64,000 bases of DNA from Rothia sp. (in: high G+C Gram-positive bacteria) (GCA_030529845.1 JAUMWB010000005.1:124001-188000); one strand, 5' to 3'. Counted from the first letter of the stretch, positions 26,422 through 35,614 are shown. Notes: generated from the letters alone by a model not told the origin. Made by a program: numbers and translations.

Positions 26422-27156
26422 ATGGGAAAGTTTGAACGCATCTACCACGACCTGGCTCGTGATATTGATGAAGGTAAATACGGCGTGGGCGACCTGCTGC
26501 CCAGCGAAAAGAAGCTGACCGAAAAGTACAACGTCTCTCGTGAGACCGCCCGCAAGGCTCTGGCAATCCTGACCGACCGCGGCTACATCCAGCGCATCAT
26601 GGGCAAGGGCTCCCTGGTCATTGACCACAAGCGCTACTCCATTCCCGTGTCATCACTGGTCAGCTACAAGGAATTTGCTGAGTCAGCCAGCCGCGACACC
26701 CAGACTGAACTGGTTGAGCTTGAAGACGCCCTGCTGCCGCATGTGCCCTTCCAGGCCCTGACGGACGGCTCCGTAGAGCAGGTGCCCGTCACCCACATCA
26801 TGCGAGTTCGCCACATGGACGGCGCACCCGCCATCATCGACCATGACTACATCATCAAGAGCGTAGTAGCCGAAATTCCCCGCGAGGTCGCTGAGGATTC
26901 CCTCTACCACTACTTCGAGGGTGAGCTGGGCCTGAGCATCGTTTCCTCCGCCAAGCAGATTACCATCGAGCAGGCCACCCCCAACGATGCCAAGTACCTG
27001 AACCTGCACGCTGGCGAGTACGTTGCTGTGACCACCTCTATCACTGTGCTTGAGGATGGAACTGCCTTCCAGTACACCATTTCCCGCCACCGCGCCGATA
27101 AGTTCCGTTACCTGGACTTCGCGCACCGCCGCCAGGAAATTCCGGTTTCTGAATAA
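26422..27156 (+). CDS. treR: GntR-family trehalose operon repressor
   Basis: 244 residues. N-terminal winged helix: LARDIDEGKYGVGDLLPSEK, LTEKYNVSRETARKALAILT, YIQRIMGKGSLVID. C-terminal UTRA ligand domain ends TISRHRADKFRYLDFAHR, as in TreR proteins, which sense trehalose-6-phosphate. The next gene on the same strand is the phosphotrehalase, 159 bp away, which supports the name. Three related 13-bp sites lie before and after the gene. A hairpin follows, so the two genes are probably separate transcripts under the same control. Confidence 0.88.
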   Translation: MGKFERIYHDLARDIDEGKYGVGDLLPSEKKLTEKYNVSRETARKALAILTDRGYIQRIMGKGSLVIDHKRYSIPVSSLVSYKEFAESASRDTQTELVELEDALLPHVPFQALTDGSVEQVPVTHIMRVRHMDGAPAIIDHDYIIKSVVAEIPREVAEDSLYHYFEGELGLSIVSSAKQITIEQATPNDAKYLNLHAGEYVAVTTSITVLEDGTAFQYTISRHRADKFRYLDFAHRRQEIPVSE

Positions 27157-27188
27157 AGTTCCACATCGGCTGTAACAAAGGCCGAAGC

Positions 27189-27203
27189 ACCTGTTAGACA
27201 GGT
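27189..27203. promoter_or_regulatory. Candidate TreR operator 3, upstream of treC
   Basis: ACCTGTTAGACAGGT, arms ACCTGT/ACAGGT around TAG. The best of the three sites; 113 bp upstream of the phosphotrehalase ATG. Confidence 0.5.
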
Positions 27204-27208
27204 AAGGT

Positions 27209-27253
27209 TAAGGAGCGTACCTCGCTTTGACGGGGCACGCTTCTTTTCTTTTA
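27209..27253 (+). terminator. Imperfect hairpin with T-rich tail after treR
   Basis: GCGTACCTCG pairs with CGGGGCACGC (two imperfect pairs), loop CTTTGA, then TTCTTTTCTTTT. Confidence 0.55.
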
Positions 27254-27315
27254 CCCCACCTAACCTACCGGGCGCAGCCACCTCAGCACCGGCGTCCTAC
27301 CCTTTGGAGCACACC

Positions 27316-28965
27316 ATGAGCTTTCACGATAAGGTCATCTACCAGGTCTACCCCAAGTCCTTCTACGACTCAACGGGCAACGGGGTGGGCGACTTACGGG
27401 GCATTATCGAGAAGGTCCCCTACATTGCCTCCCTGGGAGTGGACATGGTCTGGTTCAACCCCTTCTTTGTCTCCCCCCAGAACGATAACGGCTACGACAT
27501 CGCCAACTACTACGAGGTAGACCCCGAGATGGGCACCATGGCGGACGCCGAAGAGCTGATTGCAGCCCTGGGGCGAGAAGGAATCGGGGTTATGTTCGAT
27601 ATGGTGCTCAACCATGTCTCAACCGAGCACGAGTGGTTCCAGCGGGCTCTGGCCGGCGAGAAGGAGTACCAGGACTTCTTCTACCTGCGCCCCCTACAGG
27701 AGGACGGCTCCCTGCCGACCAACTGGGAATCCAAGTTCGGCGGCCCGGCCTGGTCACAGTTTGGCAACACCGACCTCTACTACATGCACCTCTACGACGT
27801 GACCCAGGCAGATCTGAACTGGCACAACCCCAGGGTGCGTGAAGAACTCTTTAAGGTCGTGAATTTCTGGAAGGACAAGGGCGTCCGCGGCTTCCGCTTT
27901 GACGTGCTCAACGTGATTGGCAAGGATGAGGACCTGCGAGATGCCGCGCCCGGCGAGAACGACAAGCTCATCTACACCGACACCGACCGCGTCCACCCCT
28001 GGGTGCAGGAACTGCACCGGGCCACCTTTGGCGACACCGAGGGCACCGTGACCGTGGGTGAGATGTCATCGACCACCATCGAAAGCAGCGTGCGCTACAC
28101 CAACCCGGCCAACCAGGAGCTGGACATGGTCTTCTCCTTCCACCACCTCAAGGTGGACTACGACGGTGCCGAAAAATGGTCTGATGTGCCCTTTGATTTC
28201 ATGGCTCTTAAGGGTCTGCTGACCGACTGGGCGGTAGGTATTCAGGCTGGAGGCGGCTGGCAGGCGTCCTTCTGGAATAACCACGACCAGCCCCGCGCCA
28301 TCAACCGCTTTGGCGCTGTGGAACGTTACCGGGCAGAGTCCGCCACCATGCTGGCTGCCGCCGTGCACCTGACCCGCGGCACCCCCTACATCTACCAGGG
28401 TGAAGAAATCGGCATGGTTGATCCGGTCTATTCATCCATGGATGACTACGTGGATGTTGAATCCCACAACGCCTTTGCCATTCTGCAGGAACGGGGTGTG
28501 AGCGAGGCCGAGGCCTTCCGCATTGTCACCAAGAAGTCCCGCGACAACTCCCGCACCCCCATGCAATGGGATTCTTCCGAATTCGCCGGCTTCTCGCGGG
28601 TAAAGCCCTGGCTCATGCCCACCTCGCAGGCCGACATTAACGTGGAGCGCGAAGAGGCCGAGGGCACCATTCTGCCCTTCTACCGGGAGCTGGTGTGCCT
28701 GCGCCATACGATGCCTCTGATTGCTGAGGGGTCCTACGAGCCCTTTGCCCGCGAGCACGAGAGCGTCTACGGGTTTGTACGAGAGTATGAGGGTCAGCGC
28801 CTGCTGGTGCTCTGCAACTTCTACGGTAAGGACGCCCCCGTGCAGCTGCCTGCCGAGTTCGCGGCGGGGTCTGTGCTTCTGTGTAATTACAAGAATGAGC
28901 CTGAGCTGGGAACCAGCGAGCTGGTCTTGCGGCCCTATGAGGCGGTAGCGGTGCTGGCTGGCTAA
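27316..28965 (+). CDS. treC: Alpha,alpha-phosphotrehalase (trehalose-6-phosphate hydrolase)
   Basis: 549 residues, GH13. Hydrolyses trehalose-6-phosphate to glucose and glucose-6-phosphate. Seen: VIYQVYPKSFYDSTGNGVGDLRGI, the nucleophile region GFRFDVLNVIGK, the acid/base region TVTVGEMSST, and NNHDQPRAINRFG. GEMSST and the HDQPR context are typical of TreC rather than oligo-1,6-glucosidase. ATG 27316 is chosen because TTGGAG lies six bases upstream; a TTG at 27304 is in frame but weaker. No trehalose PTS gene is visible in the window, so the sugar importer must be elsewhere. The 3' end overlaps the convergent tetR by 4 bp. Confidence 0.9.
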   Translation: MSFHDKVIYQVYPKSFYDSTGNGVGDLRGIIEKVPYIASLGVDMVWFNPFFVSPQNDNGYDIANYYEVDPEMGTMADAEELIAALGREGIGVMFDMVLNHVSTEHEWFQRALAGEKEYQDFFYLRPLQEDGSLPTNWESKFGGPAWSQFGNTDLYYMHLYDVTQADLNWHNPRVREELFKVVNFWKDKGVRGFRFDVLNVIGKDEDLRDAAPGENDKLIYTDTDRVHPWVQELHRATFGDTEGTVTVGEMSSTTIESSVRYTNPANQELDMVFSFHHLKVDYDGAEKWSDVPFDFMALKGLLTDWAVGIQAGGGWQASFWNNHDQPRAINRFGAVERYRAESATMLAAAVHLTRGTPYIYQGEEIGMVDPVYSSMDDYVDVESHNAFAILQERGVSEAEAFRIVTKKSRDNSRTPMQWDSSEFAGFSRVKPWLMPTSQADINVEREEAEGTILPFYRELVCLRHTMPLIAEGSYEPFAREHESVYGFVREYEGQRLLVLCNFYGKDAPVQLPAEFAAGSVLLCNYKNEPELGTSELVLRPYEAVAVLAG

Positions 28966-29495
28966 CGCCCCTTGAGCTGTTCTACCACCTCAAGCAGGGC
29001 CTCCATATCGCCGCTGAGAGCAAGGTTGGGGCGGGACTCACTACTGGCGACCGCCGCGTTGTAGTAGAGCCCGTCCCCCATCAGCAAGATTGCGCGGGCC
29101 GCCGCGTCCGAGAGCACCTCAGCCCGGATCATCTCAAACCAGCGCCCCTGGATTCTGTCGTAGACCTCAGCAACCTTCTCAGCGGCGTCCTGACGCAAGC
29201 GCGAAGCGGCCACAAACACCCGGTCAAAAGGGGTGTCCTGGTACATAGAGGTGCGCACATAGTAGGCACAGGCCCCGGCAGGGTCGCCCGCCATAGCCTT
29301 AAAGTCCTGCTCAGCGAGCACCCAGGCCCGCCCCAGCAGCCCGTCAATCAGGGCTGTCTTATCGGGGAAATGGTAGAGCAGCCCTCCCTTGGACACCCCG
29401 GCACGGGCGGCAATGGCGTTCAAGGACGCTGCCCGCTCCCCCTCCTCAATCAGTAGGGCTTCGTAGGCGTCGAGGATTTTTTCGCGAGAACTCAT
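28962..29495 (-). CDS. TetR-family transcriptional regulator
   Basis: 177 residues. N-terminal helix-turn-helix: REKILDAYEALLIEEGERAASL, IAARAGVSKGGLLYHFPDKTALIDGLL. The C-terminal part has the TetR_C form seen in QacR-like regulators (GDGLYYNAAV). Start ATG 29495 puts the HTH at the normal place; the longer frame to 29576 runs through the operator. It is divergent from an MFS multidrug pump, with a palindrome between them, so it most likely represses that pump. Confidence 0.88.
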   Translation of the reverse strand: MSSREKILDAYEALLIEEGERAASLNAIAARAGVSKGGLLYHFPDKTALIDGLLGRAWVLAEQDFKAMAGDPAGACAYYVRTSMYQDTPFDRVFVAASRLRQDAAEKVAEVYDRIQGRWFEMIRAEVLSDAAARAILLMGDGLYYNAAVASSESRPNLALSGDMEALLEVVEQLKGR

Positions 29496-29531
29496 GTGCC
29501 CCACCCTACCGCCTCCCCACTTGAAAACAAA

Positions 29532-29545
29532 ACCGTCCAGACGGT
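29532..29545. promoter_or_regulatory. Candidate operator of the TetR regulator
   Basis: ACCGTC-CA-GACGGT, perfect 6-bp arms, in the divergent region between tetR and the MFS gene. The sequence and position are typical of TetR-family efflux operators. Confidence 0.6.
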
Positions 29546-29670
29546 ACAGTAACAAGTGTGCTCCCCCACCGAGCACCCCGCTACCGATGAGCGGCCAAGC
29601 GTACCCAGGCGTCCTGCCCGGTACCGCGCCCGCACCAACCCCAGGTAGCCGTCCTCACGAAAGAGCAGAC

Positions 29671-31212
29671 ATGCACCCCGCAACCGGCCAGATGAGAGCC
29701 GTCACCACTGAAGAATCCTCAATCACACCCTATTCCCGTCGCTGGGCGGCCCTGGCCGTCCTCATGCTGCCGGTACTGCTAGTCTCGGTCGATAACACCG
29801 TGCTCTCTTTCGCCCTGCCCGAGATTTCAGCCCAGCTCTCCCCCAGCGGCACCCAGCTACTCTGGATTAACGACGTCTACCCCCTGATTCTCTCGGGCCT
29901 ACTCATTCCCGCAGGTAGCATGGGCGACCGCTTCGGCCGCCGCACCATGCTGCTACTGGGCGGCTTCGGCTTTACCGTGATTTCAGCTACCGCAGCCTTC
30001 GCCCCCACCGCCGCCTGGCTCATTGCCGCCCGCGCCGGTATGGGTATCTTCGGGGCCATGCTCATGCCCGCGACCCTCTCCATCATTCGCAACATGTTCA
30101 CCGACGCCACCGAACGTCGTACCGCCATCGCCATCTGGGCCTCAGGCTTCGCAGGTGGCGCAGCCCTGGGCCCGGTCGTCGGCGGGTTCCTGCTGGAGCA
30201 CTTCTACTGGGGCTCGGTCTTCCTCATGGCCGTGCCCGTCCTGCTGCCCATGCTCCTGCTAGGCTTCTGGCTGATCCCTAACTCCAAGGACCCGGCCCCC
30301 GGCGCCATCGACTTCGTCAGCATCGCCCTGATCATGGCGACCATGACCCCTTTCGTCTACGCCATCAAGCACTTTGCCCACGACGGCTTCGACCTGCTCA
30401 CCGTCGCCCTGCTGCTGGTAGCAACCATCTGCGGTCTTGTCTTCACCCGCCGCCAGCTGGCCCGCACCAACCCCATGCTGGACGTCCGCCTCTTCACCAA
30501 CAAGCAGTTCACCGGTGCGGTACTGACCAACCTCATGGCGATTTTCTCACTGGTTGGCTTCCTTTACTTCGTCTCCCAGCACCTGCAGTTGGTCAGCGGC
30601 CATTCCCCCTTCAGTGCCGCCCTCCTGCTGCTGCCCGGCCTGGCACTGACCGTTATTGCGGGCCTGGTAGTTGTCTATATCGTTAAAGTCCTCAAGCCCT
30701 GGATCGTCATTTCAGCTGCCCTCCTGATGAACGCGGCAGCCTTCGGCCTGGTCTTCTTCACCGCCGATTCAGGCTCTGATACCGGTATTCTGGTGGCGTT
30801 TGCCCTGCTGGGCATGGGCATTGGTTTTGCTGAAACCCTGACCAACGACATCATCTTGGCCGCTGTTCCCCCGCATAAGGCGGGTGCGGCGTCCGCTATC
30901 TCGGAGACCGCCTACGAGACCGGCTCGGTCATGGGAACGGCGATTCTGGGGTCAATCCTGAACGCGGCCTACGTTGCCCACCTGGTGGTACCCGAGGGGG
31001 TTAGTGCTGCGGACGCGGACGCCGCCCGCGAAACCCTAGGTGGGGCAGCTGAGGTGGCTGAGAACATCGGCGGAGAGACCGGTGCCGCTCTACTGGCCTC
31101 AGCCCAGCACGCCTTCGACTCGGGCGTGGTCTACACCTCGGCTATCGGCGTGGTGCTCATGCTTCTCAGCGCTGTGATGGTGGTGCGCACCCTGCGCGGG
31201 GTGAAGATGTAG
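29671..31212 (+). CDS. MFS multidrug efflux transporter, DHA2 (QacA/SmvA-like)
   Basis: 513 residues, about 14 hydrophobic segments. Motif D1-like VLLVSVDNTVLSFALPEIS in the first helix, WINDVYPLILSGLLIPAGSMGDRFGRRTMLL (motif A), and GMGIGFAETLTNDIILAAVP near the end. Proton-driven export of cationic drugs is known for this family; the substrate here is not shown. ATG 29671 is preferred (GAAAGAG upstream) over the open frame reaching 29494. Controlled in all likelihood by the divergent TetR regulator. Confidence 0.88.
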   Translation: MHPATGQMRAVTTEESSITPYSRRWAALAVLMLPVLLVSVDNTVLSFALPEISAQLSPSGTQLLWINDVYPLILSGLLIPAGSMGDRFGRRTMLLLGGFGFTVISATAAFAPTAAWLIAARAGMGIFGAMLMPATLSIIRNMFTDATERRTAIAIWASGFAGGAALGPVVGGFLLEHFYWGSVFLMAVPVLLPMLLLGFWLIPNSKDPAPGAIDFVSIALIMATMTPFVYAIKHFAHDGFDLLTVALLLVATICGLVFTRRQLARTNPMLDVRLFTNKQFTGAVLTNLMAIFSLVGFLYFVSQHLQLVSGHSPFSAALLLLPGLALTVIAGLVVVYIVKVLKPWIVISAALLMNAAAFGLVFFTADSGSDTGILVAFALLGMGIGFAETLTNDIILAAVPPHKAGAASAISETAYETGSVMGTAILGSILNAAYVAHLVVPEGVSAADADAARETLGGAAEVAENIGGETGAALLASAQHAFDSGVVYTSAIGVVLMLLSAVMVVRTLRGVKM

Positions 31213-31251
31213 GGTTGCCAACCCTGCCCCTGCGAGTAGGTACCATCTACA

Positions 31252-31286
31252 TCAGAAAAACCCACGAACTAGGTGGGTTTTTCTGA
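31252..31286. terminator. Bidirectional hairpin terminator
   Basis: TCAGAAAAACCCAC (31252-31265) and GTGGGTTTTTCTGA (31273-31286), 7-nt loop, 14-bp perfect stem with A/T tracts. Lies between the convergent MFS and corA genes. Confidence 0.9.
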
Positions 31287-31354
31287 GTTAAATGGTCTTT
31301 TCCGGCCAGGGGAAACGGGGGCAGGCGCAGGCAGGCCTGGGGCTCATCTAGCCC

Positions 31355-32368
31355 CTACAGCCACTCCTTCTTCTTGAACACCAGCCACAGCCCGAAGGAC
31401 ACCGCAACCATGAGCAGCAGGGAGGCCGGGTAGCCGAAGGTCCAGTGTAGCTCGGGCATGACGTCGAAGTTCATACCGTAAATCGACCCAATGACGGTAG
31501 GGGCCACCAGGATCGCAGCCCAGGCCGAGATTCTCTTCATGTCGTCATTCTGGCGTTCCGCCACAATCGTTGAGTTCACCGCCAGGGCATTCTCTAGCGA
31601 AGACCGCAAGTCGTCCACCCGGTCTACCACGCTGATGACGTGGTCTTTCACGTCGCGGAAGTGGCGGAGCAGCTCAAGCTGGTGCTCATCGCCGGTCTCA
31701 GCCTGAATACGAATGCGCCCCATGAGCAGGTCCAGCATCTGCCCCACCGGCTTGACCGCCCGTTTGAAGTCACTGACCTCGTTCAGCAGGCTGTAGATGC
31801 GCTGCGATATCTCGCTAGCTTCAGAGTTGTCGGCGAAGAGGGCGTCCTCGATTTCATCGCCGTCATTTTCTAGGCCCTCGATGACGGGGAAGTAGCCGTC
31901 CACAAGCATGTCGAGCACCCGGTGCAGGAAGGCCAGTGGGTAGGCCTGCATGGCGGGACTCTCCAGCGCGCTCGAGAAGACCGCGTCCATGCTGCGCTGG
32001 GTGGTATCGATAGAGCGCAGAGCGTCTTTGACAAGCCAAATCGCAAAGTTCTGACCCACAAACATGTGGGTTTCACCGAAACGGATTTCTTCGATGTCAT
32101 CGAGGTAGACCGCCGGGCGGAGCACCAGATAGTAGGTGTTGCCGTAGCGATCAAGCTTGGAGCGCTGGTGGCCCTGCTCGGAGTCTTCAACGGCGAGGGG
32201 GTGCAGGTCGAAGAGGCCGGTGAGGGTGGTGAGATCATCGCGGGAGGGGTCAACCAGGCCGATGTAGGCGCAATCGGTGCCGGGTGTGAAGGCCCGGGCA
32301 AGGTCGGTGAGGGAGTCGTAGCCGGTGACAGCCCCGGTGGTGTGGTTGAGTGTGTTGAGCAAGGGCAT
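31355..32368 (-). CDS. corA: CorA-family magnesium/cobalt transporter
   Basis: 337 residues. A large cytoplasmic N-terminal domain, then two C-terminal membrane helices with the signature loop SIYGMNFDVMPELHWTFGYP (GMN motif). Ends in basic residues KKKEWL, as usual for CorA. Forms a pentameric Mg2+ channel. Single gene between two hairpins. Confidence 0.92.
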   Translation of the reverse strand: MPLLNTLNHTTGAVTGYDSLTDLARAFTPGTDCAYIGLVDPSRDDLTTLTGLFDLHPLAVEDSEQGHQRSKLDRYGNTYYLVLRPAVYLDDIEEIRFGETHMFVGQNFAIWLVKDALRSIDTTQRSMDAVFSSALESPAMQAYPLAFLHRVLDMLVDGYFPVIEGLENDGDEIEDALFADNSEASEISQRIYSLLNEVSDFKRAVKPVGQMLDLLMGRIRIQAETGDEHQLELLRHFRDVKDHVISVVDRVDDLRSSLENALAVNSTIVAERQNDDMKRISAWAAILVAPTVIGSIYGMNFDVMPELHWTFGYPASLLLMVAVSFGLWLVFKKKEWL

Positions 32369-32399
32369 GGTATCTATCGTAGTCCTCTCTTACTCCCGC

Positions 32400-32467
32400 A
32401 AGGGGACCTCAAAACCTAAAAAGGACCGCATAATATGCGGTCCTTTTTAGGAAATCTGGTCCCCTTG
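32400..32467. repeat. GGGGACC palindromic element, copy 4
   Basis: Outer arms AAGGGGACC/GGTCCCCTT and inner arms CCTAAAAAGGACCGCA/TGCGGTCCTTTTTAGG are perfect; the middle (TCAAAA against AAATCT) does not pair. It lies 27 bp past the purA stop and could terminate it. Confidence 0.8.
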
Positions 32468-32493
32468 CAGGAAAGGGGGAGCGGACGTCCGCC

Positions 32494-33789
32494 CTACTTC
32501 TCCTCGTCGATCAGGTCGCGCACCACAATGGTCTGCTCGCGGCCGGGGCCAACGCCGATAGCCGAGATACGGCAGCCGGAGATTTCTTCCAGCTTCTCCA
32601 GGTACTTGCGGGCGTTCTCGGGCAGTTCATCGAGGGTCTTAGCCTCGGTGATGTCTTCAGTCCAGCCGTCGAAGTACTCGTAGATGGGCTTAGCGTGGTG
32701 GAAGTCTGACTGGGTCATGGGCATCTCGTCAAAGCGAACACCATCTACGTCGTAGGCTACACAGACAGGGATTTTCTCCAGGCCGGTGAGCACATCGAGC
32801 TTGGTGATGAAGAGGTCGGTGAAGCCGTTAATGCGCACGGCCTGGCGGGCCAGAACCGCGTCGTACCAGCCGCAGCGGCGGGGCCTGCCGGTGTTCACGC
32901 CAAACTCACCACCGGTGGTACGCAGGAATTCGCCCATGTCATCAAAGAGTTCGGTGGGGAAGGGGCCGGCACCCACGCGGGTGGTGTAGGCCTTCTGAAT
33001 ACCGATGACGCGGGAGATGCGGGTGGGGCCAACCCCGGAGCCGACTGAGGCGCCACCTGCGGTGGGGTTAGATGAGGTGACGAAGGGGTAGGTGCCGTGG
33101 TCAACATCGAGGAAGGTGGCCTGACCGCCTTCCATCAGCAGGGTCTTGCCTTCATCCAGGGCATTATTCAGCAGCTGGGTTGACTCAACGATCATAGGGG
33201 CAAGACGGTCGGCGAAGCTCATGAAGTAGTCAACGATTTCTTCGACCTCAACGTGGCGGCGGTTGTAGACCTTGACCAGCAGTTCGTTCTTCTGGCGCAG
33301 GGCACCTTCGACCTTCTGGCGCAGGATAGACTCGTCGAGGATGTCCTGCACGCGAATACCCAGGCGGCCAACCTTGTCCATGTAGGTGGGGCCGATGCCG
33401 CGGCCGGTGGTACCGATGGCGCGCTTGCCGAGGAAGCGTTCGGTGACCTTGTCCATGGTCTGGTGGTAGGGCGCTACCAGGTGGGCGTTGGCTGAAATTT
33501 TGAGCTTGGAGGTGTCTGCCCCGCGCGCTTCGAGGCCGTCGATTTCTTCGAAGAGGGCTTCGGGGTTGACGACCACGCCGTTGCCGATGACGGGTACAGC
33601 GTTTTCTGAGAGGATGCCGGCGGGAAGGAGCTTGAGCTCGAACTTCTGGCCGTTGACGACGACGGTGTGGCCGGCGTTGTTGCCGCCGTTGGGCTTGACG
33701 ACGTAGTCGACGCGGCCGCCGAGTAGGTCGGTTGCCTTGCCCTTACCTTCGTCGCCCCACTGGGCGCCTACAATCACAATTGCTGGCAT
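32494..33789 (-). CDS. purA: Adenylosuccinate synthetase
   Basis: 431 residues, full length. IMP + aspartate + GTP gives adenylosuccinate, first committed step to AMP. Seen: [17 protein letters not shown] (P-loop and catalytic Asp), [10 protein letters not shown] with the catalytic His, [34 protein letters not shown], and [11 protein letters not shown]. An AGGAG site lies upstream of the ATG. Confidence 0.97.
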   Translation of the reverse strand: MPAIVIVGAQWGDEGKGKATDLLGGRVDYVVKPNGGNNAGHTVVVNGQKFELKLLPAGILSENAVPVIGNGVVVNPEALFEEIDGLEARGADTSKLKISANAHLVAPYHQTMDKVTERFLGKRAIGTTGRGIGPTYMDKVGRLGIRVQDILDESILRQKVEGALRQKNELLVKVYNRRHVEVEEIVDYFMSFADRLAPMIVESTQLLNNALDEGKTLLMEGGQATFLDVDHGTYPFVTSSNPTAGGASVGSGVGPTRISRVIGIQKAYTTRVGAGPFPTELFDDMGEFLRTTGGEFGVNTGRPRRCGWYDAVLARQAVRINGFTDLFITKLDVLTGLEKIPVCVAYDVDGVRFDEMPMTQSDFHHAKPIYEYFDGWTEDITEAKTLDELPENARKYLEKLEEISGCRISAIGVGPGREQTIVVRDLIDEEK

Positions 33790-34051
33790 AAGTCTTACTC
33801 CTGAATAGGGTGGTCACCTGCCGGGTTTCACGGCGGTGGGGTGGGGCTGCGCGGCCTGTGCAGACGGCGCGGACGCAGGGCACACCATTCTTAAGGATAG
33901 CAAGGGTGGTTTGTGTTTGGGTGGGTGTTCCAGGTTTTGCGCTACTAGCGGTAGAGGGTGGGCGGACGCCGGTGGCAGGTTCCCAGGAATCACCAAGAAA
34001 TAATCCGACATGTGACCAGCAGGAACCGGGATTGTCTTTAAGCTGGGAAGT

Positions 34052-34981
34052 ATGAGCGAAAACCCATACACACCTAACACTCCGTCTTCTCAGCCCGATC
34101 AGCCCGGTGGGCCTTCATCGTCTGCCGGGGCTTATACCGCACCGGGCCAGTACCCCTATCAGGACCCCTACGCCTCAACCCAGCAACCTAACGGCAAAAA
34201 GCCTAAGAATGTGGTTGGCCTGGTAGCTCTAGGCTTAGGTGTACTTGGCTTTATTTTGGCTTGCATTCCCGGCATCATGTTCCTTGGCTGGCTCTTGCTG
34301 TTTGCAGCTTTTGTGACCTCTATCGTCGGTCTATTCCAAAAGGGTAAAGAGAAGGTTTCATCTATTGTTGCCCTAGTCCTATCGATCGTTGGGTCGATTG
34401 TTTCAACTATCGTCCTGATTTTTGTTGTGGCTAATGCTGTGGCAACCGACCCTGAATTTGAGCAGGCAATAGAAGATCTTGAGTCGGCTATAGCAACTCC
34501 CTCTGCCGTCGCATCTGTTAGCCCCGGAGTATCTTCTTCCGAACCTGCCGCTGAAGACTCTGCTGCAGCTCCTGACTCAGCAACTGCCATTGATGGTGTC
34601 TTGCAGTTCGGCGACACGGCAGAGTTTGAGGACGGTCTGCGCCTTACTGTCTCCGAGCCTCGCACCGATTATGTTCCCAGCGAGTACGCCTCACGTTTAG
34701 ATGAGTCTTTGACAGATTACGTGGCTTTCACCGTGACGATTGAGAACGGTACCAGCGAGCCCTTTGAGCCCCTCTTCTATGCTGAAGGTAATTCAGGGGG
34801 TAAGGCTGTTGATCAGATTTTTGACTCTGAGCAGAACATCGGTTCAGCTCCTAGCGGCCGTATCCTGCCCGGTGAATCTGTCACCTTTGATGTTGCCTTT
34901 GGTGTAGCTGATCCGGCGAGCGTTACCCTTGATGTTTCTGCAGATTTCGATCACGATGCCGTCCTGTACAGCAATAAGTAG
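34052..34981 (+). CDS. Membrane protein with DUF4190-like helices and DUF4352-like C-terminal domain
   Basis: 309 residues. A Pro/Gln/Ser-rich cytoplasmic N-terminus (about 50 residues), then hydrophobic helices (VVGLVALGLGVLGFILACIPG, LLLFAAFVTSIVGL, IVALVLSIVGSIVSTIVLIF), then an Ala/Ser/Pro linker and an extracellular beta-rich domain of about 120 residues (LQFGDTAEFEDGLRLTVSEP, YVAFTVTIENGTSEPF, GRILPGESVTFDVAFGV), the pattern of DUF4352. Function unknown. Less GC-rich than its neighbours. Confidence 0.75.
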   Translation: MSENPYTPNTPSSQPDQPGGPSSSAGAYTAPGQYPYQDPYASTQQPNGKKPKNVVGLVALGLGVLGFILACIPGIMFLGWLLLFAAFVTSIVGLFQKGKEKVSSIVALVLSIVGSIVSTIVLIFVVANAVATDPEFEQAIEDLESAIATPSAVASVSPGVSSSEPAAEDSAAAPDSATAIDGVLQFGDTAEFEDGLRLTVSEPRTDYVPSEYASRLDESLTDYVAFTVTIENGTSEPFEPLFYAEGNSGGKAVDQIFDSEQNIGSAPSGRILPGESVTFDVAFGVADPASVTLDVSADFDHDAVLYSNK

Positions 34982-35012
34982 GTTCTTCGTCTAGTTGTTT
35001 CTACGCTGATGC

Positions 35013-35060
35013 AAGCCCCACTCGTTCTACCGCCCTGCGGTAGGGTGAGTGGGGCTTTTG
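35013..35060 (+). terminator. Two-stem terminator
   Basis: AAGCCCCACTC (35013-35023) pairs with GAGTGGGGCTT (35047-35057), with CTACCGC/GCGGTAG nested inside, then TTG. Ends the membrane-protein transcript. Confidence 0.75.
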
Positions 35061-35098
35061 TGTAGGTAGAAGTTCTTAGCGGGCCATATGATGGAGCT

Positions 35099-35524
35099 AT
35101 GACTTCTATCCCCCACGTTCTTTTTATCTGCCAGTCCAATAAGGGTAAGTCTCAGATGGCTGAGGCCCTGATGAACCTTCACGCGCAAGGACGCGTGCGG
35201 GCGACCTCCGCAGGCACCAAGGCTGCGGTGGGCAGTGCGGTCAACGCTGAATCTGCCGCTTCGCTCGCTGAAGTCGGTGCGGATATGAGCAAGGGTACGC
35301 CCAAGTTTGCGAGCGCCGACGACCTGGCTGCTGCTGACCGGATCGTCATTCTGGGTGGGGCGGCCCAGCTTGAGACGACGGACGAGAAGGTGCTGGCTAA
35401 GACCGAACGCTGGAATACCGTTGAGCCCTCCCACGATGGAATTGAGGGGGCTGAGCGTATGAACCTGATTCGGGACGACATCGACGCTCGCGTCCGCGCC
35501 CTGCTGGCTGAGCTTACTGCCTAG
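35099..35524 (+). CDS. Low-molecular-weight phosphatase / arsenate reductase-like protein with altered P-loop
   Basis: 141 residues, LMW-PTP fold. The P-loop reads CQSNKGKSQMAEAL: the catalytic Cys is present, but the usual Arg of C-x5-R is Lys. SAGTKAAV and GIEGAERMNLIRDDIDARV follow as in arsenate reductases. I recall similar C-x5-K variants among actinobacterial 'low molecular weight phosphatase family' proteins, so this is probably a subfamily trait rather than decay. Whether it reduces arsenate with mycothiol, acts on phosphotyrosine, or neither is open. No ars genes are nearby. Confidence 0.75.
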   Translation: MTSIPHVLFICQSNKGKSQMAEALMNLHAQGRVRATSAGTKAAVGSAVNAESAASLAEVGADMSKGTPKFASADDLAAADRIVILGGAAQLETTDEKVLAKTERWNTVEPSHDGIEGAERMNLIRDDIDARVRALLAELTA

Positions 35525-35529
35525 TTCGG

Positions 35530-35607
35530 CATACAACGGCGCCCCATCTTTCTTTCCACGCACCGGAGTGCTGCGGGAAAGAGGGAAGGGGCGTCGTTTG
35601 CTGTATG
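35530..35607. terminator. Long imperfect hairpin between convergent genes
   Basis: GGCGCCCC with its flanks (35530-35545) pairs with GGGGCGTC and flanks (35588-35607); TCTTTC/GAAAGA pair inside. Lies between the ArsC-like and aldo/keto reductase genes. Confidence 0.55.
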
Positions 35608-35614
35608 GGGGGGG

